A DNA stretch of 64,000 nt, from the NCBI GenBank assembly GCA_030248295.1, contig JASANH010000033.1, positions 1-64,000 of the forward strand, given 5' to 3'. Positions within the stretch are counted from its first letter, which is position 1. Each line of letters starts with the position of its first letter. The notes below the pieces were generated by a model that was not told the origin of the DNA, searched no databases, and saw only the letters and a list, made by a program, of their open reading frames with translations. Shown piece by piece: positions 33,320 through 45,500 of the stretch. The stretch comes from Mesodorylaimus sp. YZB2_4. Taxonomy: Eukaryota > Nematoda > Enoplea > Dorylaimida > Dorylaimidae. A program made the translations under genes and the position numbers.

Positions 33320-34529
33320 TCAATCAAGAATACGATTCGGGCCTTTCTGGGCCGCACTTTTTGCCATGTGAGGAGAGTGAGGGTGGGTGGACAGCTGGCT
33401 TATAATGTAGCCCACACTTTGGAATGCGGTTTCTTTCAATTGACGAGTTAAAAATATGAAAACAATCAATTTATGTTTTCTATTTTTCCATTCGATGTAA
33501 TTCCATAGTCTTCTCGAAGATTTCGATGTTTTATGATAAAAATGTTTTGCCATGTTAAATTTTTTAAAAAATTATGCAGAAATTGTAATTGATAGTAAGT
33601 ATGTAAAACTGTATTTTTGCAAGCAGTCCATGTGGTATTGACCAGTGGTGCCTAAACTGGTTTCATCGGAACTAGTTTACTATTTGGCTTAGAATGTGAG
33701 AATGGCATTGATTTTACTTTTTTCTTCTCATTCCGAACGACATATTTTCGAAGTGTTCTAATTTTTTTGTTACGCTCGTTTGCAAAATATGCGCAGTGTG
33801 CTATTGATATTTGGTCTATGTTGAATTTTCTTGCAGTAAATACGAAACTGGATGGCATTTTTGTAGTGTACAAAGTCAAATAAAAATGGGTACTATGAAA
33901 AGAGTACACGTACAAAAAAATAGTTGAATAGATAAGGAATATAAATCAAGAAAAACACAGAATCGTGGAAAAAAACAAAAGTAAAGCTCGAAAAAAATCA
34001 GTGCTCAGCTTCCTGACTGCAGGTTGCTTCGTGCGAACTGTACAAAATTGTGAAGTGGTCACTGCCAGTTTTGTGCTCAAGTACTGTACTGTTACATGCA
34101 GAAACTAAAAAAGTTAAAAAGAAATGAGTGAAAAAAATTAGAAATATTGAAAATTTAAAAATGCAAAGAGAAAAGTTGATTAGAAATCAAAAAAAGCGGT
34201 AGAAGTTTTTTTAGTAGATAAAATATTTTTCAAATTTGAATTACCATTCGTTTCATTTATTTGAGATCAATTTCCATAGCACTGCACACTGGCGGGGTCA
34301 GCCAAGATTAGTAGATGCGTAAACTCAGATTTCAAAAAACCCAACATTTTTGTCCAATTTCTCATCAATGCGTTTTACAGAAAAAAATTTGAAAATATAA
34401 TCAGTTTTCTTGTGTTTCGACTAAATTTTTCGTCCCCCACGGCTTGTATGCATTGTACACGCAGGTAGCAATACATTATATAAAATACACTCGTGCGATT
34501 TGGTGTATTTTTTGAAGAACTGACCACCG
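33320..34529. other. AT-rich region, no gene
   Basis: About 1.2 kb of AT-rich sequence between convergent genes. A possible polyadenylation signal AATAAA for the plus strand lies near 33881. No coding signal is seen. Confidence 0.45.
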
Positions 34530-35336
34530 TTAATTTTTTTGTCGACTCCTAATCGGCACCACGCTCAATTCGAGGGACGGGTTCAGTATGGAGACGCAAC
34601 TTGTGAACTGCTCGTTTTGGAAACAGCGAGACCTGAAATGGAGAGCAAGCGGGTTAGGTCTGTGGGTGTGGCGACCGGGGAATGGGGTCATTACTGACCA
34701 GCGGTCAGCGACAAGAGGTTTGGATTAAATCTGGCTTGGAGTCGAACCCGCATCAAGTGGTCAGCCCGGTACTAGCTAACTACAGTATACCACCAGGACC
34801 ACTGAGATAGCCGGTCTGGTGAGGAGTGATAATCGAAGTTTCTGTACTGACTGTGGTCCATTTGTGCAGACATTAGGTGGGACCAGGGCATGTTTTATGG
34901 ACCATGACCACAGGTTTGAAGAACCAGTCAGCAACCATGGACATAGACCTCGCACCGCCCAAGAGAGCCTGTCAGGAGCCCTGGAGGGGCTATAGAGGGG
35001 TGGGTCTGTGACCACTCTAGAGTACATGCACCCGACAGTAGCCACCCCCACGTCTGATCAGCCTACATCTTACCTGCATTTAGCCCGTAAGTTGGGATCC
35101 TGATGACGAAACATTTCGAAACAGAGCTCGCAAATTCGATCGACGATGGAATAAAGGGCTTCGTTACGATAAATTGGGCATTGCCTGTGCCTGGCTTCCA
35201 ATCTATTCGAGCGTTTCGTCAACAGAAGCTCCAAATAGGATGATTCTTGATCACTATCACCCCGGCGACCGGCATCGACCAACACGCACGTGCACACGCA
35301 CCAGACCAAACACAGGGACCAAATCGAGGGGGACAT
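34530..35336 (-). CDS. CHH/ITP-superfamily neuropeptide precursor
   Basis: Two exons, 35336-35074 and 34632-34530, phase-consistent, 121 residues. A hydrophobic signal peptide (MSPSIWSLCLVWCVCTCVLV) is followed by a short precursor peptide, a Lys-Arg processing site and a mature peptide starting SNRLEAR. Its six cysteines are spaced 15, 2, 14, 3 and 8 residues apart, against 15, 2, 12, 3, 8 in arthropod ion transport peptide. The block IVDRICELCFEMFR and the KCRSRCF pair are diagnostic. The intron falls between the fourth and fifth cysteines. The family controls water, ion and energy balance or moulting in arthropods; the role here is unknown. The C-terminus lacks an amidation signal. An in-frame ATG 11 codons upstream is possible. 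Confidence 0.85.
34735..34815 (-). repeat. tRNA-like fragment in the neuropeptide-gene intron
   Basis: On the minus strand it has a B box GGGTTCGACTCC and an A-box-like GGTCCTGGTGG. The arms do not make a convincing tRNA, so it is probably a SINE head. Confidence 0.4.
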
Positions 35337-36220
35337 AGCAGACGAGAGCAATAATGATTTTCCACTCATAATTGAGACTTTGATTATCATTTGACCAACC
35401 ACTCGTTTGCACTGCGCTCAACTTGCACTGATCTCTTGAGCACGGCTAAAAATAGGAAACGAATGGAATGCCAGAATGAAGCCATAAAGGCCCTTTTCAT
35501 CAAAGTACGCACTGATATTAGCGATAAGGGAAAGTAGGTAAACCGAGTAAACTATTTTGTAAGTACAGCTATTCGCCCGCTAAGCATAAGCAAGGCTCGA
35601 ATTTCCCGAGTCAATGTCAACGTAGACCATTTCTTTGATCGCCTAAAACCAGACCGGCTAGAAGTGTTTGATCATCGCGTGTCCTTTTATGGCAGTCTAG
35701 CAGCCGGTGCTGAGATTTCTAATAACTGAGGCGAAAAACACTTCGTCGTCGTTCAATATCCTCCCACAGAATGCGCACCCGCATAGCCCCGAAGTGGGAG
35801 GCGAGGGAAGCGGATCATGAACGATTTAATCAAAAACTAACGACTCGAGCTAAATAAGGAAAGGCAATGACGAAAATAGGATGGCACTATCGTTATGGCA
35901 ATGAACGACGTCACGGAAGGGCCTACTAGGATAAGTGAGTTGGGGCGAGTGGATATGCACGAAATGTAGTGGTTGTTTGGACGGGGCGGGGTCACGTTAG
36001 AGACAAGTTAGGGAGTCCTAATCACGAGGCCATACAAGGAGATAGTGATGGCCGTCTGGCGGCAAGGAATGCCAGCGACGGGCACATGGCGACGATGAAA
36101 TGAGAAAACTCCGCCCCATGACGAATGAATTACAGTGCGTGTACCTGTTGACAGAAGGCAGTACGCGCGTGACGGCAGACGCGTCGGGTACACAATGGAT
36201 ATAGATTAGCCCAGACAGGC
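35337..36220. other. no gene seen
   Basis: Upstream region of the neuropeptide gene; no TATA box or other clear motif is recognised. No coding signal. Confidence 0.35.
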
Positions 36221-36239
36221 GGACTTGGGAGCTGTGGGT

Positions 36240-36860
36240 GGGATGGAAGCTAACAATAAGACCGGATGTGAGACTCGGGGAAGGCTGCGAGGTGGATTGG
36301 AAGGGGAGGATCTCTCCCGGGAAGAGACTGTGGGTGGAAAATGAGGGGGCTGGAAGAAGATCAAGACTCAGGGAGGACTACAGTATGAGATGGACTGGAA
36401 GCGGAGGAAACCTCCTGGGAAGAGACTGCGGGCGGCAAATGAGGCTTCATGCCGCGAGCGATGGACGGACTGAGGATGTGCTTTGAGAACTGAGAGGCGG
36501 ATGACTAGGGCTATGAAGGATTGGGAGCTGTGGGGCTGGAAGCACAGGAAGAAGTGGGGAAGGCTAGTATGCGTGGACTGAAGTGGGAGGATGTCTTCTA
36601 GGGTCTAAGGGGGACAAATGAGGGCTGAATCACGAGGTGAGGGACAGACTGGGGATGTGCTGTGAGAACCGAAAGAGGCGGACGACTATAGGGAATGGGG
36701 GGCTGTGGGTGGGCTTGAAGCTCACAATAGGACTCGGGGAAGACTACAGTATGGTGGACTGGAAGAAGTGGATTTCTTGGAGGGATTGTGGGTGGCAAAC
36801 GAGGGTTTAGCCCCCGAGGTTAGGCACTGACCGAGGATGTGCTGTGAGAACCGACTATCG
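36240..36860 (+). repeat. diverged tandem repeat, unit about 180 bases
   Basis: The anchor GAGGATGTGCT(T/G)TGAGAAC occurs at about 36473, 36653 and 36834. Between anchors the words GAAGACTACAGTATG, GGACTGGAAG and GGCAAATGAGG recur in order. At least three copies are present. Confidence 0.7.
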
Positions 36861-39800
36861 GAAGCTGAGGTGACGATGAGACTGAAAGTGAAGACCAGGG
36901 GGTGCCAAAAGGTGAAGGCTTGTACGCACAGACTCTGGCAACAAGACCTTAAAAGCCCTATTTCACCATCACACACGTGTGATCCAACGTCTCGCAGAAT
37001 CTGCACGAGACTAAGCTGGGTGGAAGCGCGTAGAGTTTGGTTTAAGAACTTTTAGTGCCAGCAGGAGCTGCTTCGCGAAGCAGAAAAATGCCAGAAGACA
37101 AAAGAAACCAAGGAGTGAGGGAGACCTGATCTCCACTGTCTCCTCTTGGACTTCATCTGAAATAGGTGGAAAGATGAACTCACAGTCAGATCTCCCCTCG
37201 AACCAAACATCATCCAAGCCGATGTCTCCAAGATACCACGGTATAAATTCTGAATAGACGCAGTGCTCTCGACTTTCTGCGGTATCTAAGGGATGAATAG
37301 ACGCGGGGCGGCTTCCAACCACCCGCAGTATCCAAAGGCACAGCGTCCATGCCAGCCAACTTGACACAGCATGTACCCAGGAGAAGCCTCAACTAGCACA
37401 GCGATCTGGCAATACCCAGCAGCCGGTCTAGGCCACCACATAATCGTGGTCACAATTTGGATGCCCGGATGTAAAGTCCAAGCAGACCTTGAAAGTAGGC
37501 AACAAATTTGGCAGAAGAGTAGCGTGACTTCAACGCCACGCAGTCTGGGCTGGGGGGTGGCGAATGTCCGTTGGTCGAGAGTGGTGGTGGCCGATGGAGG
37601 CTGTCAGTAAATAGTCTTATATGCGAGTAGGTGAGCGTCGCGGCATGCGAAGAATGTTGGGAAACGGGGGCCGACTACGGGCGACATGAAATATAGGATG
37701 CGAGAGGGTAAAGAAAGAGACTTGGTATGACGTTGAGTGCCGTAACGACATCGGAACGTTCGGCTTGCGCGACTCGCTACCCTTTCGTCAATCGACGACG
37801 GACGAGTAGGTGTTTGGGGGAAAAGTGAGGGCGTAGATGGACAAGGTATCGTAGTCGTAGTACAACGGTCAGCAGTCGATTCATCGGTAAACACATTCAA
37901 AAGGGACACCTCGATTCACTAATGGCATTCCTCGCCCGGGTCATCACCTGAACTAGGTTACTACACCGAGTGGACACTGGTCGTGGAACCACGTCCCGCC
38001 GGCAGCCAGTGCGTCAGGGGTACAAGATGATCAATTCTGAGAAACGAGCAGTCACTTTATATTTATGTTAGTCGGCAACAAGAGATCATGAAATGCGAGG
38101 AATTTTTAAAAGAAAACGATCCTCCGACTGGCTCGCAATGACGTAATCCTAACGATGGCTTTTCAATAAGGCACAATAACTTAGCAATTTAGACTCGCCC
38201 CTCTGACGCAATCGCCAGTCTCCGCCAACTGCACGAAGATACAATTACACACAAACTAAACTCCCATTTTTCTCATATCTCATCAGTCAGCCAAGAAAAA
38301 CGCAGTTTTTTTCTATTCTCCTCGCAAATTGAATATTTTGAACGAAATTTTCACTGTAACAGGAAATGTCGAGGGGTGGAAATGGACGATTTGCATGTGC
38401 ATCGGTTGAAAGAGGCAGTAATGAGGATGTCCTGCGAGCACGGCCAAGTAATGGCAATGAGGATGTGGACCCCCTTGCAACGAGTGGGCGGGCAGACCAT
38501 GCGGAAGTGGGTTCAGCCAAGATAACGAAGAGGACTGCCAGTCCAACGGAGACACCACTGAACCACCTTAGCGGGGTCGATACTCCTCAAAATACAGCCA
38601 GAAAGGATGGGGTATTGTTGCCTGTGCCGCGGCAAAGGCATAGCGGAGCGGCTAAGCAGAACGGTTGGAAATCCCACGGGGTACACGGGGCCTTAATTAT
38701 CCCAGGGAGGATACTCATGCACAGAACATGCCAGTGACCTCCTCAGTTACAGCAGGGTTAAATACAGGTCGAGGTCCAGTCGATAGGAGTTGTTGTGGGT
38801 TTGGCCAGCCAAGGAGACAATATCCGCTCTAGGTGGGCCGACTGCCCGGACTGATGATCAACTGGACGAGGTGATGAGTAAACAAACCAAACTGAAACAA
38901 TATCCCAAATTGGCAATTTCCTTTTCTGGGATGGAAAAGCCCCAAGTTTGGGTGATTTCCATCGAATAAATTCTCACGGACCCTGGTTTCACGAAGGCGA
39001 AAGTCCACTTCTGACTAATATGGCAACTGTGGAGGGGAGGTGTCATCTCGATTATGCACTAGCATCGTATAATGAATAGAAATAGATTTATGATGTTTGC
39101 CGGTGCAATCACGCGAAACGCAGACTAATTCTGCAAGGACTGGACATTTAGGTGAGAAAACAATCAGGATGCAAAAACGGGCTCGGAGGCCTAAAATGGG
39201 TGTGTACTGGACAAATTGATGTAAGGATGAGTGGTCCAATAAGTCATAATTAGCTGCAATGCACGAGTTGGAGTCTAGTCTGCACGTACTTGACATTCCA
39301 CCCTGGCTTAGTCACCATCGCACGGCACGAGCTGGTCAATGAAAGTGACAGGGAGTGATTGAGTGAGACAGGTTTCACCACGTGTCATCCCCCCTCAATT
39401 CTTTACTGCCTTCAACAAAGTCTGTTGATGTTGTTGTAAAGTGGGCAGACACTGGATGGGCAATTAAGACAAGGCTGCTATGTGGGCTATGCCAGCTGGC
39501 ACGAAGGAAGTGCAAGTTGAGAAGAGCGGGGGCGTAGGGTGAAGACCAAATGTTCGGGTTGTTTTTCTATTAGCCGTGTTTTTTGACTTTCATCCATTGT
39601 CTAAACCTCGCTCTTTTCCTGCCGACAGTCTCACAGATTGTGGTGGGCACTGTCAACTGGGCATCACGATAAGAGTTTGTTTTTGAACTGGCATCAACAG
39701 TTTTCCCAAAGGCAGGGCCGCACGGCTAACAGGAAAACACGAGGCCCCGAAACAGGATAGGACACACGACGCGACGCGACGCGACGGAGCTGCATAGAGG

Positions 39801-40560
39801 CGCACGGGGTAGTTCGGAGTTCTTTCAATGTACTTAGCAAAGGGGTTCGATACCCGGTGGTGGATGTGTTTTTGGGAACCTTGTTGATTGGCCTGCTGCA
39901 GAGACACCTCAGACAGTGGTGGCTGACTGCTGACTGAACTGACAGAAAGTGCATTTGAAAATGACGGAATGAAATACCACACGAATGCTAGAATGTGTGA
40001 AGTGTAGCAACCACTGTCCGAGATGATATCTGGTCCAGGTCCAGAGTACATCCCATGGTCCTTCAGGATCCTAGTGGAAACAGACAAGACGAGTGGGGGC
40101 ACCTACTGTTGCAAGGGTCGATCAAAGGTCAAGACTGGAGATAAAAGTCAAAAATGCAAGTACCTGGAGTCAGTGTCCAAAATAACTTTACAGGCGACAC
40201 GATCTCTACTTCAACCAAGCCCAACTAGGACAGCAAACATGCCAATATGGTACTGTATCCGGCTACAATTTCTGCCCACACTGCCGAGTGCAGTCACTTT
40301 CCATTTCACAGGCACACCAACAACGACAAGTTCCTGCTGATCATCGGGTGGCACGCATCGAACTGACACATCCTTGGATTCTATGCATACCAAAAATAGT
40401 ATTGCGTCGCAGTGGGAGGAAGCCATGCGGATACGAGCCGTCATTACGTATTAGACAAGTTATGCAAGGTGGCACCCCTGCCTGCCATCCTCGCTCGGCT
40501 GATGCGGCGAGAACAATAACAAAATATGTAAAGTCACGGGATACTGTAATGTTGTGAACG
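36861..40560. other. gene-poor stretch
   Basis: No supported gene. A minus-strand open stretch at 37364-37011 encodes two hydrophobic segments but has no ATG and no clear splice partners. CACGACGCGACGCGACGCGAC at about 39765 is a small GACGC repeat. Confidence 0.35.
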
Positions 40561-40575
40561 CATACTTATTAGTTA

Positions 40576-40905
40576 GTGGAGAGTAGCTGAAACCATACTT
40601 TACGCACAACCAGCAGCGATGTTGCACCTGGTCTGGCAAAGGCAAGAGCTGCACACTAAGGTGAATAAAAGTGCATATGCACTTTTATTCACCCCTCATG
40701 TCTGCCCCGTCAGTGCGCTTTGGCTGCTTGGGATTGTAGTAAAGTAAGAACTAAGAAGAAGAACTAAGAATGCATGCCTATCAGTCGTGTGCGCACATGC
40801 ATTTGGCGAGAGACTAGCTGAAACCATATTTTACGCACAACCAGAAGCGATGTGGCACTTGGTCTGGCAGAGGCAAGAGCTGCTTACTGAACTGACTAAA
40901 AGTGC
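40576..40905 (+). repeat. direct repeat flanking a 32-base perfect palindrome
   Basis: AGCTGAAACCAT(A)(C/T)TTTACGCACAACC and GGTCTGGCA(A/G)AGGCAAGAGCTGC occur at 40586-40655 and 40816-40885. Between them GTGAATAAAAGTGCAT and its exact inverse form a loopless palindrome at 40661-40692. Confidence 0.7.
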
Positions 40906-41481
40906 ATTTGAAAAAAAGCTATAGCACGGTTACTGGGGTGTTTAAAATGCAATTTTAGATGAGGTGCTCTCCAGCAGCCATCGACGAGGTTCTGCCCCGA
41001 CAGGGGCTGACCTCCTGCTTTTTCTTTAACGAATACCATCGTGGGGTTTTCATCTGCAACTTGCAGCTGTGGTAACCCTTATCTGAAACTAACTTTTACG
41101 CCTCTCGCAAGTCTATGACATTTCTGGAATGGAAAAAGGCGAGATGTCGTTCCAAGGTGAAACCAAAACACCCGAGTCACAGCTATGAATAGATGGAGTC
41201 GGTTGGCCTAAAACTGGAAATGTCAGTCACCAAGTGCGTAAAAGTTGGTTTCAGATAAGCTGCCTTAGGCTGGTTCACGTGTCAATTACGATACGCATTA
41301 ACCTGTCTTACCACTATTGAAATCCTGACAAACAGGACCTAGCATTGCTAAGCTGGGTTTAATAGTCAACAATCTGCAAGCAGTATCGGTCTGACAGGAA
41401 CTAACAGCAAACATTAAAAACCAAACCAGTCACTCAACTCGATGATCAATTTGCATCGCATGCATGAGTTTTTCCATCGAT

Positions 41482-42152
41482 CTATTTCACTTCCAATGCA
41501 CGTCCATACATTTGATGACCATTCAATTGGTCCTTGGCCTTCGATGCAGTGGCTTCGTCAACGAATTCGCAGAAACCGAACGGTCGATACAAACCCAGTT
41601 GACGATTGTAGGGACGACTAGAAAGAACGATAAAAAGATTGTGTTCATATTTCGTACCGAATCAACGATACCAACTTACTGAAAGGTTTTTACAGAACCA
41701 ATTTTAGAAAATAATTGATAAAGTTCATTTTCGCCGGCTTCTAAAGGTATATTTCCAACTAAAAAAAGAAGTTCGGCTAAGAATCGACTAAAAGGTTTTT
41801 GAATTGACAAATTCGAAGCTTTTCTCATTAAAAAAAGTATTCTGGCACTTTATCCCCACGTCCATTGGTCCTTCCCCGCTGATAGGGTTCGACTGCGACA
41901 CGGCCGAAAAATCGATCAATCCTTACCATACACTGTTTTCGGATCATCTTTTCTTCCCCCTCTTTTTCTAGATTTCTCATTCGCACGATTCTCTATTTTT
42001 TTCACTTCCGGAATCGAACTGCTCGAACTTTGTTTCTCGATCGTACTTTCCGTTGCAAATGAACGGACGATTTTACTTGGCGAAAAAAATTGCGATCTTT
42101 CGACGAAAACCAATCGATTAAAGTGCCGAACTATCGAGGATAAACCGTACAT
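41482..42152 (-). CDS. single-RRM protein, CstF64-like RRM, mitochondrial-type presequence
   Basis: Three exons, 42152-41927, 41758-41680 and 41617-41482, all GT-AG and phase-consistent, 146 residues. Residues 1-35 are rich in Arg, Ser and hydrophobics without acids until Glu23, with RSFATES at the end, as in mitochondrial targeting peptides. Residues 40-72 are a Ser/Lys-rich linker. Residues 74-146 are one RRM: RNP2 is VYVGNIPL, RNP1 is LYRPFGFCEF, and the domain ends GRALEVK at the stop. The pattern VGNIPxEAxExxL and GFCExxD resembles the RRM of CstF64 more than other RRMs I know, but the hinge, Pro/Gly-rich and C-terminal domains of CstF64 are absent. Function is probably RNA binding in mitochondria; SLIRP-like is an alternative. 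An in-frame ATG lies 28 codons upstream. The gene faces away from INTS4. Confidence 0.8.
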
Positions 42153-42596
42153 TTTTATGCAAAAAAGGCCTATTCGAATTTTTTCATGAAATAGAGTATT
42201 GGTTTTATAATTAACTGATCTTATCAACAACTCCACCCAGTAAGCTAAGTAAATCAGTTTTGGCGCTACTAGCAGACAACTCGTTATTCGTAGCTAAGAA
42301 AGCGGGAGTTCAAATTACGAGAGTCAAATCATGATAATTTTCTCATCAAAGGAAAAAGCTATCTATCAGGTAAGAATTCAGAGCAAACAGCCTCAAACAT
42401 TCTCAGAAGTTTTGATAACGATTTTTACGATTTTTATTCGCAGTCGACAACTTATATTTGAATTCCCGCCATCAAAATTGTTTGTCTGCTACGAGGTGGG
42501 AAATCGACGACCGCGGAAAATCGCAAATCAATCGATGATTGAAGAAAGGTAATCGGAATCGCATTTTGAATTAAATTTCTCCGATTTGATTGAAAA
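42153..42596. promoter_or_regulatory. shared divergent promoter region
   Basis: The 444 bases between the start codons of the RRM gene (minus) and INTS4 (plus) should hold both promoters. A GAAAG|GTAATC near 42545 could be a donor of a 5'UTR intron. No TATA box is obvious. Confidence 0.45.
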
Positions 42597-45500
42597 ATGA
42601 TTCGACCAAAACGAAAAGATATCACGAATGGATCGGAATTGACAGAAGTAAGTTGCCAATCCTCAGCTTTTTGCAGAATAAGATTAACGGTCGAATTTTT
42701 TGTAAACAATATATTTTTTCTAGGAATATCGACATGCTCCGAAAAAATTGAAACTAATAATTCGTGAACGAAATATTTATTCGGTTTTGGACGAATTGGA
42801 AAAAGCTGGCGATATCAGCACCGCCTTGACTGTAAGTAAAGACTTTAGCAAGGCCATATTTGGCGCTGCTCTGTTTGCTTTAGTTCTGTTAGACTCGAGA
42901 ATTTTGACGAACAATATACGTAATTGGCAAAGTTCAGTTTTTAAAGCAAGAGAATCTAAAACTTTCGATTTGCGTGTTTTTCGTACCTTCATAACTCATC
43001 ATTCCTTTCTTGTTTCAGAATTTTAAGCATTGTTTTTTCGTACCAATTCCTTAAAAACTTACTTTCGTTATTATTATTTCTTAAATTTTCTCACCTCTCC
43101 GTTTCAGCTATTATTTGAAATCTCGACTTTCTATCCACTTAAATCGAAAGATGCCGAACTCGCATTTCAACGTTTATTGCAATATTTTCGAATGGTCGCA
43201 CCGGCTGGACGATCACCCGGCACTGCAGGCGACGAATCGGCTTGGTTAGATGTTAAATTGAAAATAATCGAAATTCTACGGCATATTTCGAAATCAGGAT
43301 GGATATCGACACATGCAACGGGAAGTATTACACCATCGACAGCCACGGATTCACCCGATGGATTGATGCATTTGATTTTGGATCATATTGTTGACGAAGG
43401 TAATGCACCTCGTGGCCTAGCGGGTTAAGGCGTCTGCTAGTCACGCTTATAGGGAAGGGTTCGACTCCCGCTCGGGGAAACAATGATTGTCAATTATATG
43501 TTCCTATCCTATGGAGAAATTATGACACGACATGATTTATGTGAGGCCGTGATCCGTTCTTTTTTTTCTACTAGATGAACAAGAATGTATCGCAGCTTTG
43601 CTGACATTGGTCTACGATTTCCAACATTACGTGTCTTGTGAATCACCCGCTTTCAAAAGGATGCTAAAAGATTGCCGTCAAGTATGTATTTTTTCTTCAA
43701 TAAGTTGGTTGAGTAGTTTAAAATAACCTTTTCAGGCAATGGCAGATCCATTGTGGTCGGTTCGAACAGCCGCTATTCGATTATTAAGTAAAGTTGTACT
43801 TCGACAAAGACAAGTTCGTCGAGAAAATTTGATTCAACCGAACGAAAACAATTTGATGGTTGGAGACGATTTGGAATCAATTTTGTGCATGTTCACGGAT
43901 GACAGCGATGGCAGAGTTCGATCAGCGTCGGCTGAAGCGTTGGTGAGTAGTGTCATTCCATGTGGGGGGGGGGGGGGGGGAGTTGTTAAAAGAAATCTGC
44001 TGTTTTTTTAGTTGGAAGTATGCAAGAACGGTTGGTCACTACCTCGGCAGCATTACGAATTGGTTTGTCGTTTGACGAAAGATCCAGCCGAATCGGTTCG
44101 TTTATTAGGCTTACGTTTAATTCATATTTACGCGTCTACGGTAGCTTATGTGGATTCGTTGGTTGCATCGGGAACGAATAAGGAAGTCGAGATTAGGCTG
44201 ATCGATCACGCTTTTTCGACGCTGTGTAACGCTATGCACGATTTGTCAGTGACGGTACGAACGGAAGCGGCGAGTTTGTTAGGCACGTTAAAAGATGTGA
44301 ACGAAAAGTTTTTGGAACAAACTTTGGACAAGAAATTAATGTCAAAAATGAGGGTAAGGATTTTCTTTATCAAAAAAGTTTTCGAGATAAATAATTTTTT
44401 GAATTTCAGTTTACGAAAACATCGGTTTTTTCTCGCGGTGGTAAAGAACAAGCGTCCGAATGGGCGACGGGAAGAAAATTTGGCGAAGATGCACCAATGG
44501 AGAAAAGTGAAGAAGATTCGGAATCGTTGATACCATCAGGAGCGTGTGGAGCATTCGTTACGGGATTGGAGGACGAGTATTTATGTAAGATTTTTGGGTT
44601 TGAATTCGTATCAGTGAGATTTGAAATCGAAATTAGTCCATTCGGGGGCTGGGGCCTTTGTACTTTTTGCGTGAAAAATTCAAAATTTGCGTAATTTCAA
44701 CGCCCTGCATTAGAAAATAGAAAAAACAAATGCCGAATAGTTTTTAAAAACCTGAAGAAATCTGCATGCGGAAAAACTATACTCTATCTAACTGAAGTTT
44801 TCGAGGCCCCGCGCACGCATCTTGTTGACACGTAATGCTTTGACATAAGCAGCTGAATTGAGCGCGCGAAATTTAAAATTTTGCCCAATCGGGCCGGCAT
44901 TTCAGGCAGTGTTAATGAAAAATGATTTTAGGGCCGTGTGGAAAAAATGATTCTATGGTGACTCTGATTTTAGCTGTGCGGAATGCGTCGATCGATGCCG
45001 TATCAAATTTGGCGGCTGGTTGTCCAGCGTTTGCTCAGAATGCGTTGGATTTTTTGGCGGATATGTTCAATGACGAAATCGAGGAAGTTCGTTTGAATGC
45101 TATCAATAGTCTTCGTCGATTGTGCAGTCATATTGTGCTCAAAGTGGATCAGATGGAAGTGATCTTGAACGCGTTGGATGTAAGGGATTTTGGTTTTGTG
45201 ATGTGAGAGAAAAGACGAATTGGATTTGTTTGCAGGATGCATCGCCGGATAGTCGAGAGGCGTTACGCGAACTGTTGTGCATGTGTACGATGGCCGACGT
45301 GCCTTGCCTGCGAATGACTGTCGAGGCTTTGTTGAACAATCTGAAACGATATATGATGGATCGGCAATCGGTTTGGAGGTGAGATGGCGGAGGTTGGGGA
45401 AGGGTGCCTTGATGGGATCAAGGTTGAGGGATGATGGTGGAGCTCTTGTTGAATGTGGTATTTGCTGGTGGGATGTACAGTAAGTATGATATAGATGGAT

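Noticed and set aside
37011-37364. A minus-strand membrane protein with two hydrophobic segments
   Set aside because: The frame has no ATG (starts at GTG) and no convincing acceptor or partner exon.
42331-42552. A small gene between the RRM gene and INTS4
   Set aside because: It lies in the shared promoter region, its composition is like UTR sequence, and no domain is visible.
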